A stretch of DNA of 64,000 nt from an uncultured Flavobacteriales bacterium (GTDB taxonomy: Bacteria; Bacteroidota; Bacteroidia; Flavobacteriales_E; Vicingaceae). Below are positions 7,968 through 15,723 of this stretch, piece by piece. The translations under genes were made by a program, and so were the position numbers. Location of the stretch: the NCBI GenBank assembly GCA_937901255.1, contig CALCHN010000047.1, forward strand, positions 1 through 64,000, read 5' to 3'. Numbering within the stretch: position 1 is the stretch's first letter; every line of letters starts with the position of its first letter. The notes under the pieces are model-generated. The model did no database searches. It worked only from the letters and a program-made list of their open reading frames with translations, and was not told the origin of the DNA.

Positions 7968-8055
7968 AAAGACGAGGCTTTCAAAATTTTTGATTCTAAG
8001 GAGTTTACTAAAGTAAATGACTGAATCAAAAATGAGAATAACGAAGTATTTGGGA
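7968..8055 (-). repeat. Structured 3'-UTR element, family C, copy 1
   Basis: Begins 16 bp after the deaD stop and reads in the same sense as deaD. It is alignable along its whole length with 48684-48771 downstream of mdh. The outer stem TTTTTGATTC (7987-7996) pairs with GAATCAAAAA (8023-8032); the inner hairpin is TTTAC-TAAA-GTAAA (8004-8017). Flanks carry CTTCGTTAT and GAAAGCCTCG, also shared with the second copy. A terminator follows 60 bp later. Confidence 0.8.
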
Positions 8056-8071
8056 GTTTGCTTCCAAAGAT

Positions 8072-9850
8072 TTAGCTTCTACGTTCTCTTTTAAAAGAAG
8101 AACGAGATGAAGTTCTTTCTCTACGGTTTCCTCCACGATCTCCACCGCCTTTGTAGCCACCTCTATCTCCGCCTCTATCTCTTCTTTCTCCTCTTTCACC
8201 TTTTGGCTTATCTTTAGAAAACTCAATACGGATATCTCTGTTTTCAACATTTCTTCCATTAAGGCTATTGATAAGTGTATTTCCTACATTATCATCAACA
8301 CCAATAAAAGCAAAGCTATCAAACAAATCAATTTTTCCTATAGAATTTCCGTCAACACCTGTTTGGTTGCAAATGAATCCCAAAATTTGACCTTTGTTTT
8401 CAAATCCATCCATTTTTCCAATGTTGATAAACAATCTGTTGGTATTTCTTGTCGTGTTATCACCTCTTTCACCTCTTTTTCTATCGCCACGCTCACCTCT
8501 ATCTCTTCCTTTTCTCATCGTGCTCATATCAATATTCAAATCTCTCGCTTTTTCGTAATCTTTAATAAAACGATTGAATTCTAAGGATACAAATCTTTCA
8601 ATTACCTCTTCTTTAGACAATCCTACAAATTCTTCGTGAATTTGAGCAATGTAAGGAGCTAATCCTTTTTCATTTATCTCAACTTCTTTTACGTTTTGTA
8701 TCACTTTCATTAATTGCTCATAGCAAATTTCTTTACCAGTAGGAACTTGTATCAATTCCATTTTACGACCAATTTGTTTCTCTACTAAACGCACTCTGCT
8801 CGCTTTTGAAGGGCTAACCAATGCAATAGATCTTCCTGATTTTCCAGCTCTTGCAGTACGTCCACTTCTGTGGGTGTAGCTTTCAATTTCATCTGGTAAA
8901 TCAACATGGAAAACGTGTGTTAAATCATCTACATCAATTCCTCTTGCAGCAACATCAGTAGCAATTAAAACTTGTAAGTTTCTGTTTCTGAATTTTGCCA
9001 TCACACTGTCTCTTTGAGCTTGTGATAAATCGCCATGTAATGCATCTGCATTGTAACCATCAGCCATTAATTTGTCTGCAAATTCTTTTGTTTCTCTTCT
9101 TGTTCTGCAAAAAACAATACCGTACATTCCTGGAGCAACATCAATAAATCTTCTTAAAGCATCATATTGATCTCTTCCTGCTACTGCACAATATTGGTGT
9201 TCAATATTAGCTGCAGAGCTATTTTTTGTTCCTACAGTAACTCTAACTGGGTCGGTCATATAGTTTTTAGCTATACGCTCTACCTCTTTAGGCATGGTTG
9301 CAGAAAACAACCAAGTATGTTTTGAAGGAGGTGTTTGTTCTATAATTTTAGTGATGTCTTCTTTAAAACCCATGTTTAACATTTCATCGGCTTCATCTAA
9401 CACTACTGTTTTAACTTCGTCAAATTTTAGTACTCTTCTTTCCATTAAATCAATGGTTCTACCAGGTGTTCCCACCATAATATTTACACCACTTTTAATT
9501 TCTCTGATTTGGTCGCTAATGCTAGCACCACCATAAACAGCTACTACTTTAATACCTTTTGTATGTTTTGCATACAATTTTAACTCGTTAGTGATTTGTA
9601 AACACAACTCTCTGGTAGGACACAAAATCATCCCTTGGATGGCTTTTGAGTTCGTATCAATTTGTTGTATCATTGGCAAGCCAAAAGCAGCAGTTTTACC
9701 TGTTCCTGTTTGTGCTAAACCCACGTAATCTTTGTCTCCAGTAATTAATAATGGAATAGATTCTTCTTGAATTGGTGATGGTTTTTCAAAACCCAATTCT
9801 TCAACTGCCTTCACGATATGCTCGTCAAGACCTAATTCTTTAAATGTCAT
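8072..9850 (-). CDS. deaD: DEAD-box ATP-dependent RNA helicase (DeaD/CsdA-like)
   Basis: A 592-residue RNA helicase acting in ribosome assembly and RNA remodelling, often cold-induced. The Q motif region is at about residues 20-30; Walker A is AQTGTGKT (46-53); then PTREL, VGTPGR, DEAD (about 152-155), FSATMP, and the C-terminal lobe ends with HRSGRTARAGKSG. Residues about 470-545 match the DbpA-type RNA-binding domain, followed by a GERGERRDRGGDRGG-type RGG-rich tail that should bind RNA nonspecifically. The upstream leader is long with hairpins, which fits post-transcriptional or temperature control. A family C element and a terminator lie downstream. Confidence 0.95.
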   Translation of the reverse strand: MTFKELGLDEHIVKAVEELGFEKPSPIQEESIPLLITGDKDYVGLAQTGTGKTAAFGLPMIQQIDTNSKAIQGMILCPTRELCLQITNELKLYAKHTKGIKVVAVYGGASISDQIREIKSGVNIMVGTPGRTIDLMERRVLKFDEVKTVVLDEADEMLNMGFKEDITKIIEQTPPSKHTWLFSATMPKEVERIAKNYMTDPVRVTVGTKNSSAANIEHQYCAVAGRDQYDALRRFIDVAPGMYGIVFCRTRRETKEFADKLMADGYNADALHGDLSQAQRDSVMAKFRNRNLQVLIATDVAARGIDVDDLTHVFHVDLPDEIESYTHRSGRTARAGKSGRSIALVSPSKASRVRLVEKQIGRKMELIQVPTGKEICYEQLMKVIQNVKEVEINEKGLAPYIAQIHEEFVGLSKEEVIERFVSLEFNRFIKDYEKARDLNIDMSTMRKGRDRGERGDRKRGERGDNTTRNTNRLFINIGKMDGFENKGQILGFICNQTGVDGNSIGKIDLFDSFAFIGVDDNVGNTLINSLNGRNVENRDIRIEFSKDKPKGERGERRDRGGDRGGYKGGGDRGGNRRERTSSRSSFKRERRS

Positions 9851-9864
9851 TTTTTTGTTTATTT

Positions 9865-9980
9865 ATACCGAATCGGTATGTTGATTATTAACAGCGGGAC
9901 GAAAAGATCGCTAGAAATACTCTTTACCAATTTGGCGAGTTATACATTACAACTTTTTGTTGTAAGCGGTGGCAAAGTTG
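9865..9980 (-). promoter_or_regulatory. deaD promoter and structured 5' leader
   Basis: On the minus strand CAACTTTG (9973-9980) is one base from the -7 consensus TAnnTTTG. Downstream of it, within the predicted ~115-nt leader, are two perfect hairpins: TTACAAC-TTTTT-GTTGTAA (9947-9965) and ATACCGA-A-TCGGTAT (9865-9879), the latter only 15 bp before the start codon. Long structured leaders are known for cold-shock and RNA helicase mRNAs in other bacteria; a similar role here is inferred. Confidence 0.4.
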
Positions 9981-10123
9981 AGCTTTTATTTCCAATAAAA
10001 AAAATTAAATCGTTTATTTAGTGGAAAACCCACTTGTAATGGACTCAAGGTTAGTTGATTGTTGGTTGGTGATTTGGTTCAATCAACAATTAAGAGAGAG
10101 GTTAGATATAGCAAAAGCTTACT

Positions 10124-11176
10124 TTAATTGTAAAATTTTTCTCTTAACCTAAATGTCAAATCATTTATCATTGCTAAATCTGGTTGATCTGGCAGCGTTG
10201 ATTTTTCAAAAACTGTTGCCATTTCTTCCTGTTTTTCTTTTGCCATATTCAACAATTCCTCATATTCAAATTTACCAGCTTTAATATCAAGTAAAAACTC
10301 TCGATTAGTTCTTTTTACATTTACTTTTTTTTCTTTACCTATTTCAATAGCCATTTCTAAAAGTCTAAATACATGCATCATATTCTTCGAATCATAATTT
10401 TTTCCGTGACTCTTTGTATTTTTATATCTTTCATCGTTACGCTTATCCACCCAATCCCAATACTCTCTATACTCTTTGCAATAAGTGGAATATCCATTTC
10501 GATTAAAATACATTAAAGCTTCTTGTTCTGTATCTTTTGGAACAGAACTTAAACAAACATCATTTGAATCATTTCCTCTTATTACTCCGCTAAAACCAAG
10601 CTTTTCTGAATAATACAATCCATAAACATCGTTCATGTGTGGAATGTTAACTAATCCACAATTTTCATGCTTCCAACCTTTAATTTTGAGATATTTTTGA
10701 AGTGGTATTGCTCCCTGATCGTAATTTACGAAACAAAATGATAATATATTTTTTCGCTCCCTTGCCACGGGATTTAGAATTTTCTTTTTAAGACCCTTGG
10801 CTTTCTTAATTTGAGACAAAGCAAATTTTCCGAAAGTATTTCTACATAATTTAGATAAAATCAACTCAGAATTTATTTCACTCAAATAAGGATGTTTATA
10901 AATAATAGCTGATTCAGGAGTATTTAATAATTCAAGAATATTTGGATTGTTTAATGAAAGCAACTCCATAAAACGTCCAAATTCATAAAACACAATGTCA
11001 TTTGTTTCATTATTAACCTGAGGAATATAATTTAACCCATAATAATCCTTTTTTGGCAAAATGAACACACCTTTTATATCTGTATCAGAACTTGGAGTAT
11101 CTAGACCATAGGCTTTACTACCACTAACACATTCTAGTATTATTAACCCTCTATTTCGTAAGTCGTTAATTGTCAT
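10124..11176 (-). CDS. Predicted nucleotidyltransferase, polymerase-beta superfamily (RlaP/YcgL-like)
   Basis: A 350-residue protein opening with the minimal nucleotidyltransferase active site: GS at 19-20 in ECVSGSKAYG, then D31-x-D33 in PSSDTDIKGVF. The remaining ~300 residues are helical, with KNMMHVFRLLEMAIEIGKEK at about 265 resembling the C-terminal region of the YcgL/RlaP (PF10127) group. This group transfers nucleotides to unknown acceptors and is recurrent in predicted RNA-repair loci. It lies 3 bp downstream of a second, shorter member, so the two form an operon. No RNA ligase, RtcB or Hen1 gene is nearby. Acceptor and role are unknown. Confidence 0.8.
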   Translation of the reverse strand: MTINDLRNRGLIILECVSGSKAYGLDTPSSDTDIKGVFILPKKDYYGLNYIPQVNNETNDIVFYEFGRFMELLSLNNPNILELLNTPESAIIYKHPYLSEINSELILSKLCRNTFGKFALSQIKKAKGLKKKILNPVARERKNILSFCFVNYDQGAIPLQKYLKIKGWKHENCGLVNIPHMNDVYGLYYSEKLGFSGVIRGNDSNDVCLSSVPKDTEQEALMYFNRNGYSTYCKEYREYWDWVDKRNDERYKNTKSHGKNYDSKNMMHVFRLLEMAIEIGKEKKVNVKRTNREFLLDIKAGKFEYEELLNMAKEKQEEMATVFEKSTLPDQPDLAMINDLTFRLREKFYN

Positions 11177-11179
11177 TAT

Positions 11180-11941
11180 TTAAGCTAATGTTTTTCTAAA
11201 GAATTCATTTAAATCATTCATTTGCCCTTTTGAAGAAGGTAAGCTTTTAGACTCTATCTCTGCTCTATTGATGCAACCTTGCATAAAGTTAATTAATTCT
11301 TTTTCGTCCGTATGTAAATACGCTTCACTAATGGTAGATTTTATCTCAATTAATTGGTTAATCCTAGCTAAAATATTTTCTTCTAAATCCAACCCAATTA
11401 ACATTTTACTAAATTCTATTGGAGGTATTTCCTCTTTTTCTAAAATCCATAAACAAGCAACTGAAGCTCGAAGAGCATAAAAAAACTTCTTCAACTTATA
11501 TTCTTGAGAAGAACTTACTTCATCAAAAGCCTTTTCTGCCATACTTAAATAATGGTGAATTGTAGCAATCCTTGAATAAGTCTTTTGTGCAATAGAATTT
11601 ATACTAATAAGGAATTCACTGTCAACTTTATAAATAATTGGCGACTGAATCCTTTCTAATAAAGGTGGATTTGATTTCCATAACAACCTTAGGCTTTTCC
11701 TCAAATCCCAACCACTTATATCAATTTCATTATTATCAAGAAAGAACTCAATAGTATCTTTTTCCTCTAATAAACTCAAATACCAATCTTTTTGGTGTTT
11801 ATAAATTATACGGACATCAAAATCACTGTCTGGCGAAGGAAATCCCCATGCTCTCGAACCTGTTTCACAAGCAAGAAGTATTTCAATTCCTTTTTCTTGT
11901 TCTAAATCAGACAAATACTTCTTTATTTTTTCTTGCATCAC
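11180..11941 (-). CDS. Predicted nucleotidyltransferase, polymerase-beta superfamily (RlaP-like), shorter paralog
   Basis: A 253-residue protein with the signature CETGSRAWGF (GS at 28-29) and PDSDFDVRIIY (D40, D42), the metal-binding acidic pair of the superfamily, followed by YLSL and IDISGWDLRKSLRLLWKSNP, typical of the RlaP group. It is first in a two-gene operon with the 350-residue relative 3 bp downstream. The two proteins share only the catalytic head, so they are probably ancient or independently acquired paralogs with different acceptors rather than a recent duplication. Catalytic residues are intact in both. The biological acceptor, RNA or protein, is unknown. Confidence 0.8.
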   Translation of the reverse strand: MMQEKIKKYLSDLEQEKGIEILLACETGSRAWGFPSPDSDFDVRIIYKHQKDWYLSLLEEKDTIEFFLDNNEIDISGWDLRKSLRLLWKSNPPLLERIQSPIIYKVDSEFLISINSIAQKTYSRIATIHHYLSMAEKAFDEVSSSQEYKLKKFFYALRASVACLWILEKEEIPPIEFSKMLIGLDLEENILARINQLIEIKSTISEAYLHTDEKELINFMQGCINRAEIESKSLPSSKGQMNDLNEFFRKTLA

Positions 11942-11989
11942 TAATGTTTGATAATTTGTAAAACTACCTCAAGTTATTACGTTCCATTA

Positions 11990-11997
11990 CAAAAATA
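11990..11997 (-). promoter_or_regulatory. Candidate -7 element for the nucleotidyltransferase pair
   Basis: On the minus strand this reads TATTTTTG, an exact TAnnTTTG match 48 bp before the start at 11941. No -33 TTG is found at standard spacing. Confidence 0.3.
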
Positions 11998-12206
11998 TAA
12001 AATAAATCATAAACTCACTAACCAATAATACAGATTTCCGACAATTTTCTACGTTCCTTGAAAATTTCGAGAATGACGTTTTTAATTCTGATTTAATTGC
12101 AGAATAACAAGCCATCCTTTAAAGAATTTAGGGAACTTTCTCCTACCACTCATCATTTTACTTTTCCATTGGTGTAAAATAATATGCCATGCACCCATTA
12201 ATAAAT

Positions 12207-12214
12207 TACTTTTG
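12207..12214 (+). promoter_or_regulatory. Candidate -7 element for the export operon
   Basis: TACTTTTG is an exact match to TAnnTTTG, 25 bp before the ATG of the ATPase gene. The -33 part is not clear. The rest of the 298-bp gap from 11942 to 12239 shows no gene or strong hairpin. Confidence 0.35.
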
Positions 12215-12239
12215 ATATTAGGATAAAAACCATTTCAGA

Positions 12240-12941
12240 ATGATAGTAATAAAAGACCTTCATAAATCATATAAAATGGGCAGCAATGTTCTCCATGTAT
12301 TGAAAGGAATCAACTTTAATGTGGAAGAAGGAGAAATGGTTGCTATTATGGGTTCTTCGGGTTCCGGAAAATCTACTTTACTGAATATTGTAGGTATGCT
12401 AGATTTATTAGATACTGGTAGCTATACGCTTGATGGCGTTCCTATTGTAAACCTTAACGAAACCAAAGCAGCCAAATACCGAAACAAATTTTTAGGTTTT
12501 ATTTTTCAATCGTTTAACCTTATTAATTACAAAACAGCTTTAGAAAATGTTGCCCTTCCACTCTATTACCAAAGAGTTCCTAAAAAAGAGCGGGATGAAA
12601 AAGCACTACAATACTTAACCAAAGTAGGTTTGGCCAACTGGGCAACACATTTACCTAGCGAGCTATCGGGCGGACAAAAACAAAGGGTAGCCATTGCCAG
12701 AGCATTAGCCGCTCAACCCAAAGTACTTTTAGCCGATGAGCCAACTGGAGCTTTAGATTCTAAAACTTCTTATGAAGTAATGCAGCTGTTGCAAGAAATT
12801 AATGATGAAGGAAAAACACTTTTGGTAGTTACCCATGAGGAAGATATTGCCAACATGTGTAAAAGAATTGTTCAGTTAAAAGATGGAATTATTATAGAAG
12901 ATAAAAAAGTTAACCAAGTTAGAGCATCAGCTTATGTTTAG
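12240..12941 (+). CDS. MacB/LolD-type ABC transporter ATP-binding protein
   Basis: Energises the export operon that follows. The protein is 233 residues with all ATPase motifs: Walker A GSSGSGKST at about 38-46, Q-loop in FIFQSFNLI, signature LSGGQKQRVAIARAL at about 140-154, Walker B VLLADEPTGALDSKT and the switch His in VVTHEED. This subclass partners with MacB/FtsX-fold permeases (mechanotransmission) rather than with channel-forming transporters. The ATG at 12240 is the first plausible start. It overlaps the downstream permease start by 8 bp, so translational coupling is expected. The substrate of the system cannot be deduced. Confidence 0.93.
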   Translation: MIVIKDLHKSYKMGSNVLHVLKGINFNVEEGEMVAIMGSSGSGKSTLLNIVGMLDLLDTGSYTLDGVPIVNLNETKAAKYRNKFLGFIFQSFNLINYKTALENVALPLYYQRVPKKERDEKALQYLTKVGLANWATHLPSELSGGQKQRVAIARALAAQPKVLLADEPTGALDSKTSYEVMQLLQEINDEGKTLLVVTHEEDIANMCKRIVQLKDGIIIEDKKVNQVRASAYV

Positions 12942-14163
12942 TAGCGATAATTGGCAAGAAATATTTCAAACAATTAAGAAAAACAAGCTCCGTACGTTCT
13001 TGTCGGGGTTTACTATTACCCTTGGTTTGCTCATTTTTATTACTTTACTTGGTTTAGGCAACGGACTAAAAAACTCGTTCAATCAGTTTTTTATGGATGA
13101 TGCTACCAATACCATGTTTGTCTTTCCAGGTAGAACCAGCATGCCTTACAAAGGCTATAATGTAAATAGAACTATTCAGTTTAAAAACGATGATTTAGCC
13201 GATATCCAAAAGAATTTTCCTTTTTATTTAGAATACATTACGCCCCGAATATTTAGAAACGGAATCGTAATTTTTAATAACGAATCTAACTCTTACTCCT
13301 TTGTAGGTGTTGGTCCTGCTCATCAAATTTCTGAAAAAACCATAATGATGAAAGGTCGTTATATAAACGATATGGACGTTAAAGAAAAAACAAAATATGC
13401 TGTAATTGGCAGATTGGTAGAAAATGACCTGTTTAAAGATAAAAATGCCTTGGGCGAACATGTTATTATCAACAATACTGCCTACAAAGTTATTGGTGTC
13501 TTTCAAGATGAAGGTGGTGATAACGAAGAAAGAAGAATATATGTTCCCTACACTACCCTACAACTTATTGAAAAAAATACGGATGATATAAATCAAATAG
13601 TATTGGCATACAAACCCGAATTAGGTTATGCGGGAGCCATGCTTTTTGAAGAAAAACTCACCAAATTCCTTAAAGAGAAACACGAAATTGCTCCTGACGA
13701 CCAAAGTGGTGTTTTTATAAGAAATATTGCTGATAACATGAATCAAAACCAACAGCTTTCTGGTGTGTTAACCCTTATTGTTACCTTTGTTGGTATAGGA
13801 ACGCTAATTGCCGGAGTTATTGGTATTAGCAACATTATGGTTTTTGTAATTAAAGAAAGAACCAAAGAAATTGGTATTAGAAAAGCATTAGGAGCGACAC
13901 CTTTTTCTATCATTACCATGATTTTACAAGAATCTATTTTTATAACCTTAATTGCAGGTTATGTTGGTCTGTTTTTAGGAATTTTTGTTTTAAATATGAT
14001 AGGAGATAAATTAGAAAACTATTTTATCTTAAACCCTTATATAGATTTAGGGACAGCCATAACTGCAACTATTATTTTAATACTTTTTGGAGCATTAGCA
14101 GGTTATGTTCCGGCTAAACGAGCAGCTAAAATTCAACCAATTGTAGCTTTGAGAGATGAATAA
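12934..14163 (+). CDS. MacB-family ABC transporter permease 1
   Basis: A 409-residue permease with the MacB/FtsX topology: one N-terminal membrane segment (about 21-45), a large periplasmic MacB_PCD domain (about 46-280), then three C-terminal membrane segments (about 290, 340 and 375). The FtsX signature VIKERTKEIGIRKALGATP lies at about 307-325. In tripartite systems such permeases drive periplasmic substrates into a TolC channel by conformational force rather than by transmembrane transport. The start overlaps the ATPase gene by 8 bp. A second permease of the same type follows after an intergenic repeat, so the pair may act as a heterodimer. Confidence 0.92.
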   Translation: MFSSDNWQEIFQTIKKNKLRTFLSGFTITLGLLIFITLLGLGNGLKNSFNQFFMDDATNTMFVFPGRTSMPYKGYNVNRTIQFKNDDLADIQKNFPFYLEYITPRIFRNGIVIFNNESNSYSFVGVGPAHQISEKTIMMKGRYINDMDVKEKTKYAVIGRLVENDLFKDKNALGEHVIINNTAYKVIGVFQDEGGDNEERRIYVPYTTLQLIEKNTDDINQIVLAYKPELGYAGAMLFEEKLTKFLKEKHEIAPDDQSGVFIRNIADNMNQNQQLSGVLTLIVTFVGIGTLIAGVIGISNIMVFVIKERTKEIGIRKALGATPFSIITMILQESIFITLIAGYVGLFLGIFVLNMIGDKLENYFILNPYIDLGTAITATIILILFGALAGYVPAKRAAKIQPIVALRDE

Positions 14164-14167
14164 AAAA

Positions 14168-14290
14168 AAGCCTCCCCAACCCCTCCGAAGGAGGGGCTAA
14201 TTAGAGTGCTGAAAAATTATAAAATGAGAAAAAAATAACTAATAATAAATCGCTATCCAACTTCCCCCTTCGGGAGATTGAGGGGACTAA
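14168..14290 (+). repeat. Structured intergenic repeat, family B, copy 1
   Basis: Starts 5 bp after the stop of permease 1. It contains hairpin CCCCTCC-GAA-GGAGGGG, the tract TTAGAGTGCTGAAAAAT, an A-rich middle, CGCTATCCAACTT, and a second hairpin around CCTTCGGG. It aligns with 15561-15706 in the same orientation. Confidence 0.85.
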
Positions 14291-14301
14291 ACTAATTAAA
14301 A

Positions 14302-15561
14302 TTGATATTTAGAAGAGATACATGGACCGAAATTTTGAGCTCTGTTACTAAAAACAAAGCCAGAACCACTATTACTGTAATTGGTGTGCTTTGGGGTATC
14401 TTTATTTATATTACTTTATCAGGTGCTGCCAAAGGACTCGACAATGGTTTTGAAAAACAGTTTGAACGAGTTGCCATGAATAGTATGTTTGTGTGGACAC
14501 AGCAAACAAGTGTTCCTTATAAAGGTTTTAAAACAGGCAGGTTTATTCAATTAAAACTGAATGATGTACGAACTCTAAAAACAAAAATTCCTGAAATACA
14601 ATACGTAGCACCACGAAATGCTAAAGGTGTTTTTGGCGGAGATGCACCAACCATAACCAGAGATTTAAAACATGGAAAATACAATGTTTATGGCGATTTT
14701 CCTGTAGTTGTAAAAATTGCTACCAAAGATATTTTTGATGGTGGCAGGTTTTTAAATGAAGAGGATATCAAACACAATAGAAAAGTATGTGTAATTGGAG
14801 AAAGAACGCAACGAGAATTGTTTAACAAAGATGAAAATCCTATCGGACAATTTATTAAAATAGACAACAGCTACTTCCAAGTTATTGGTGTACATAAATT
14901 TGTGCAAGGTGGTGGATTTGAAGATGATGGAGATATTTACATTCCATTTACCACCTTTAGAAAACTTTACAACACAGGAGAAAATGTAGGTTGGTTAGCT
15001 ATTGCTGCTCATAATGACGCTGATGTAATAGAAGTAGAAAAGAAAGTGAAAACAGTATTAAAAGACATTCACAGTGTTGCACAGGAAGATGAAAGAGCTA
15101 TAGGTTCATTTAACTTAGGAGAGATTTTTAATAAAGTACAAGGTTTTTCTAAAGGCTTAACATTTTTATCACTAGTGGTTGGTGTAGCTACCATTTTTGC
15201 AGGAGTAATTGGCATTGGCAATATTTTACTAATTTCTGTAAAAGAAAGAACTAGAGAGTTAGGTGTTAGACGAGCCTTAGGAGCAACACCTAATGAAGTA
15301 AAAGGACAAATAATTTTAGAATCTGTATTTCTTACATTAGTCTCGGGAGTGTTAGGAATTATTTTAGGAGCTTTTACATTAGCTGGAATTAATGTACTTA
15401 CTCAAGATTTAGATTCGTTCCCTTATGCCAATCCAACAGTTCCAATACCATACATTATTGGAGCTTTATTAATTATGATAATTTTAGGAACATTAATAGG
15501 CTTAATTCCGGCACAAAGAGCCGTTAGTATTAAACCTATTGACGCCTTAAGAGAAGAATAA
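14302..15561 (+). CDS. MacB-family ABC transporter permease 2
   Basis: A 419-residue paralog of the preceding permease, with the same single N-terminal membrane segment, periplasmic domain and three C-terminal segments; the FtsX signature is VKERTRELGVRRALGATPN at about 314-332. Both permeases share SVPYKGF/SMPYKGY and FIQL/TIQF segments early in the periplasmic domain, so they arose by duplication. The start is TTG at 14302, immediately followed by IFRRDTWTEIL, equivalent to the beginning of permease 1; no nearby in-frame ATG fits. The gene is bracketed by two direct copies of the family B repeat. Confidence 0.9.
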   Translation: MIFRRDTWTEILSSVTKNKARTTITVIGVLWGIFIYITLSGAAKGLDNGFEKQFERVAMNSMFVWTQQTSVPYKGFKTGRFIQLKLNDVRTLKTKIPEIQYVAPRNAKGVFGGDAPTITRDLKHGKYNVYGDFPVVVKIATKDIFDGGRFLNEEDIKHNRKVCVIGERTQRELFNKDENPIGQFIKIDNSYFQVIGVHKFVQGGGFEDDGDIYIPFTTFRKLYNTGENVGWLAIAAHNDADVIEVEKKVKTVLKDIHSVAQEDERAIGSFNLGEIFNKVQGFSKGLTFLSLVVGVATIFAGVIGIGNILLISVKERTRELGVRRALGATPNEVKGQIILESVFLTLVSGVLGIILGAFTLAGINVLTQDLDSFPYANPTVPIPYIIGALLIMIILGTLIGLIPAQRAVSIKPIDALREE

Positions 15562-15706
15562 AGCCTCCCCAGCCCCTCCGGAGGAGGGGCTACTTAGAGA
15601 GCTGAAAAATATGAAATGAAAAAATAAAATAAAATAAAATAAAATAACTAATAATAAATAATAAATCGCTATCCAACTTCCCCCTTCGGGGGATTGAGGG
15701 GGCTAA
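15561..15706 (+). repeat. Structured intergenic repeat, family B, copy 2, with internal AAAAT tandem tract
   Basis: Same element as 14168-14290, in the same orientation and again directly after a permease stop. The first hairpin is CCCCTCC-GGA-GGAGGGG; the second is a CCCCC-TTC-GGGGG type hairpin that closes on a C(UUCG)G-like loop in RNA. Its A-rich middle is expanded by about five AAAAT units (15620-15646) and a doubled AATAAAT, which explains the greater length. Confidence 0.85.
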
Positions 15707-15723
15707 ACTAAAATACAAAGCAC

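Noticed and set aside
8026..8259. Minus-strand frame overlapping the end of deaD and the family C element
   Set aside because: Glu/Val-rich low-complexity reading of the RGG-tail codons in another frame; deaD itself is convincing.
13228..13506. Antisense frame in permease 1
   Set aside because: No start context, Phe/Asn-rich reading of the opposite strand.
15620..15646. AAAAT tandem units as a CRISPR-like or VNTR array
   Set aside because: Pure pentamer slippage inside a family B repeat; no spacers.
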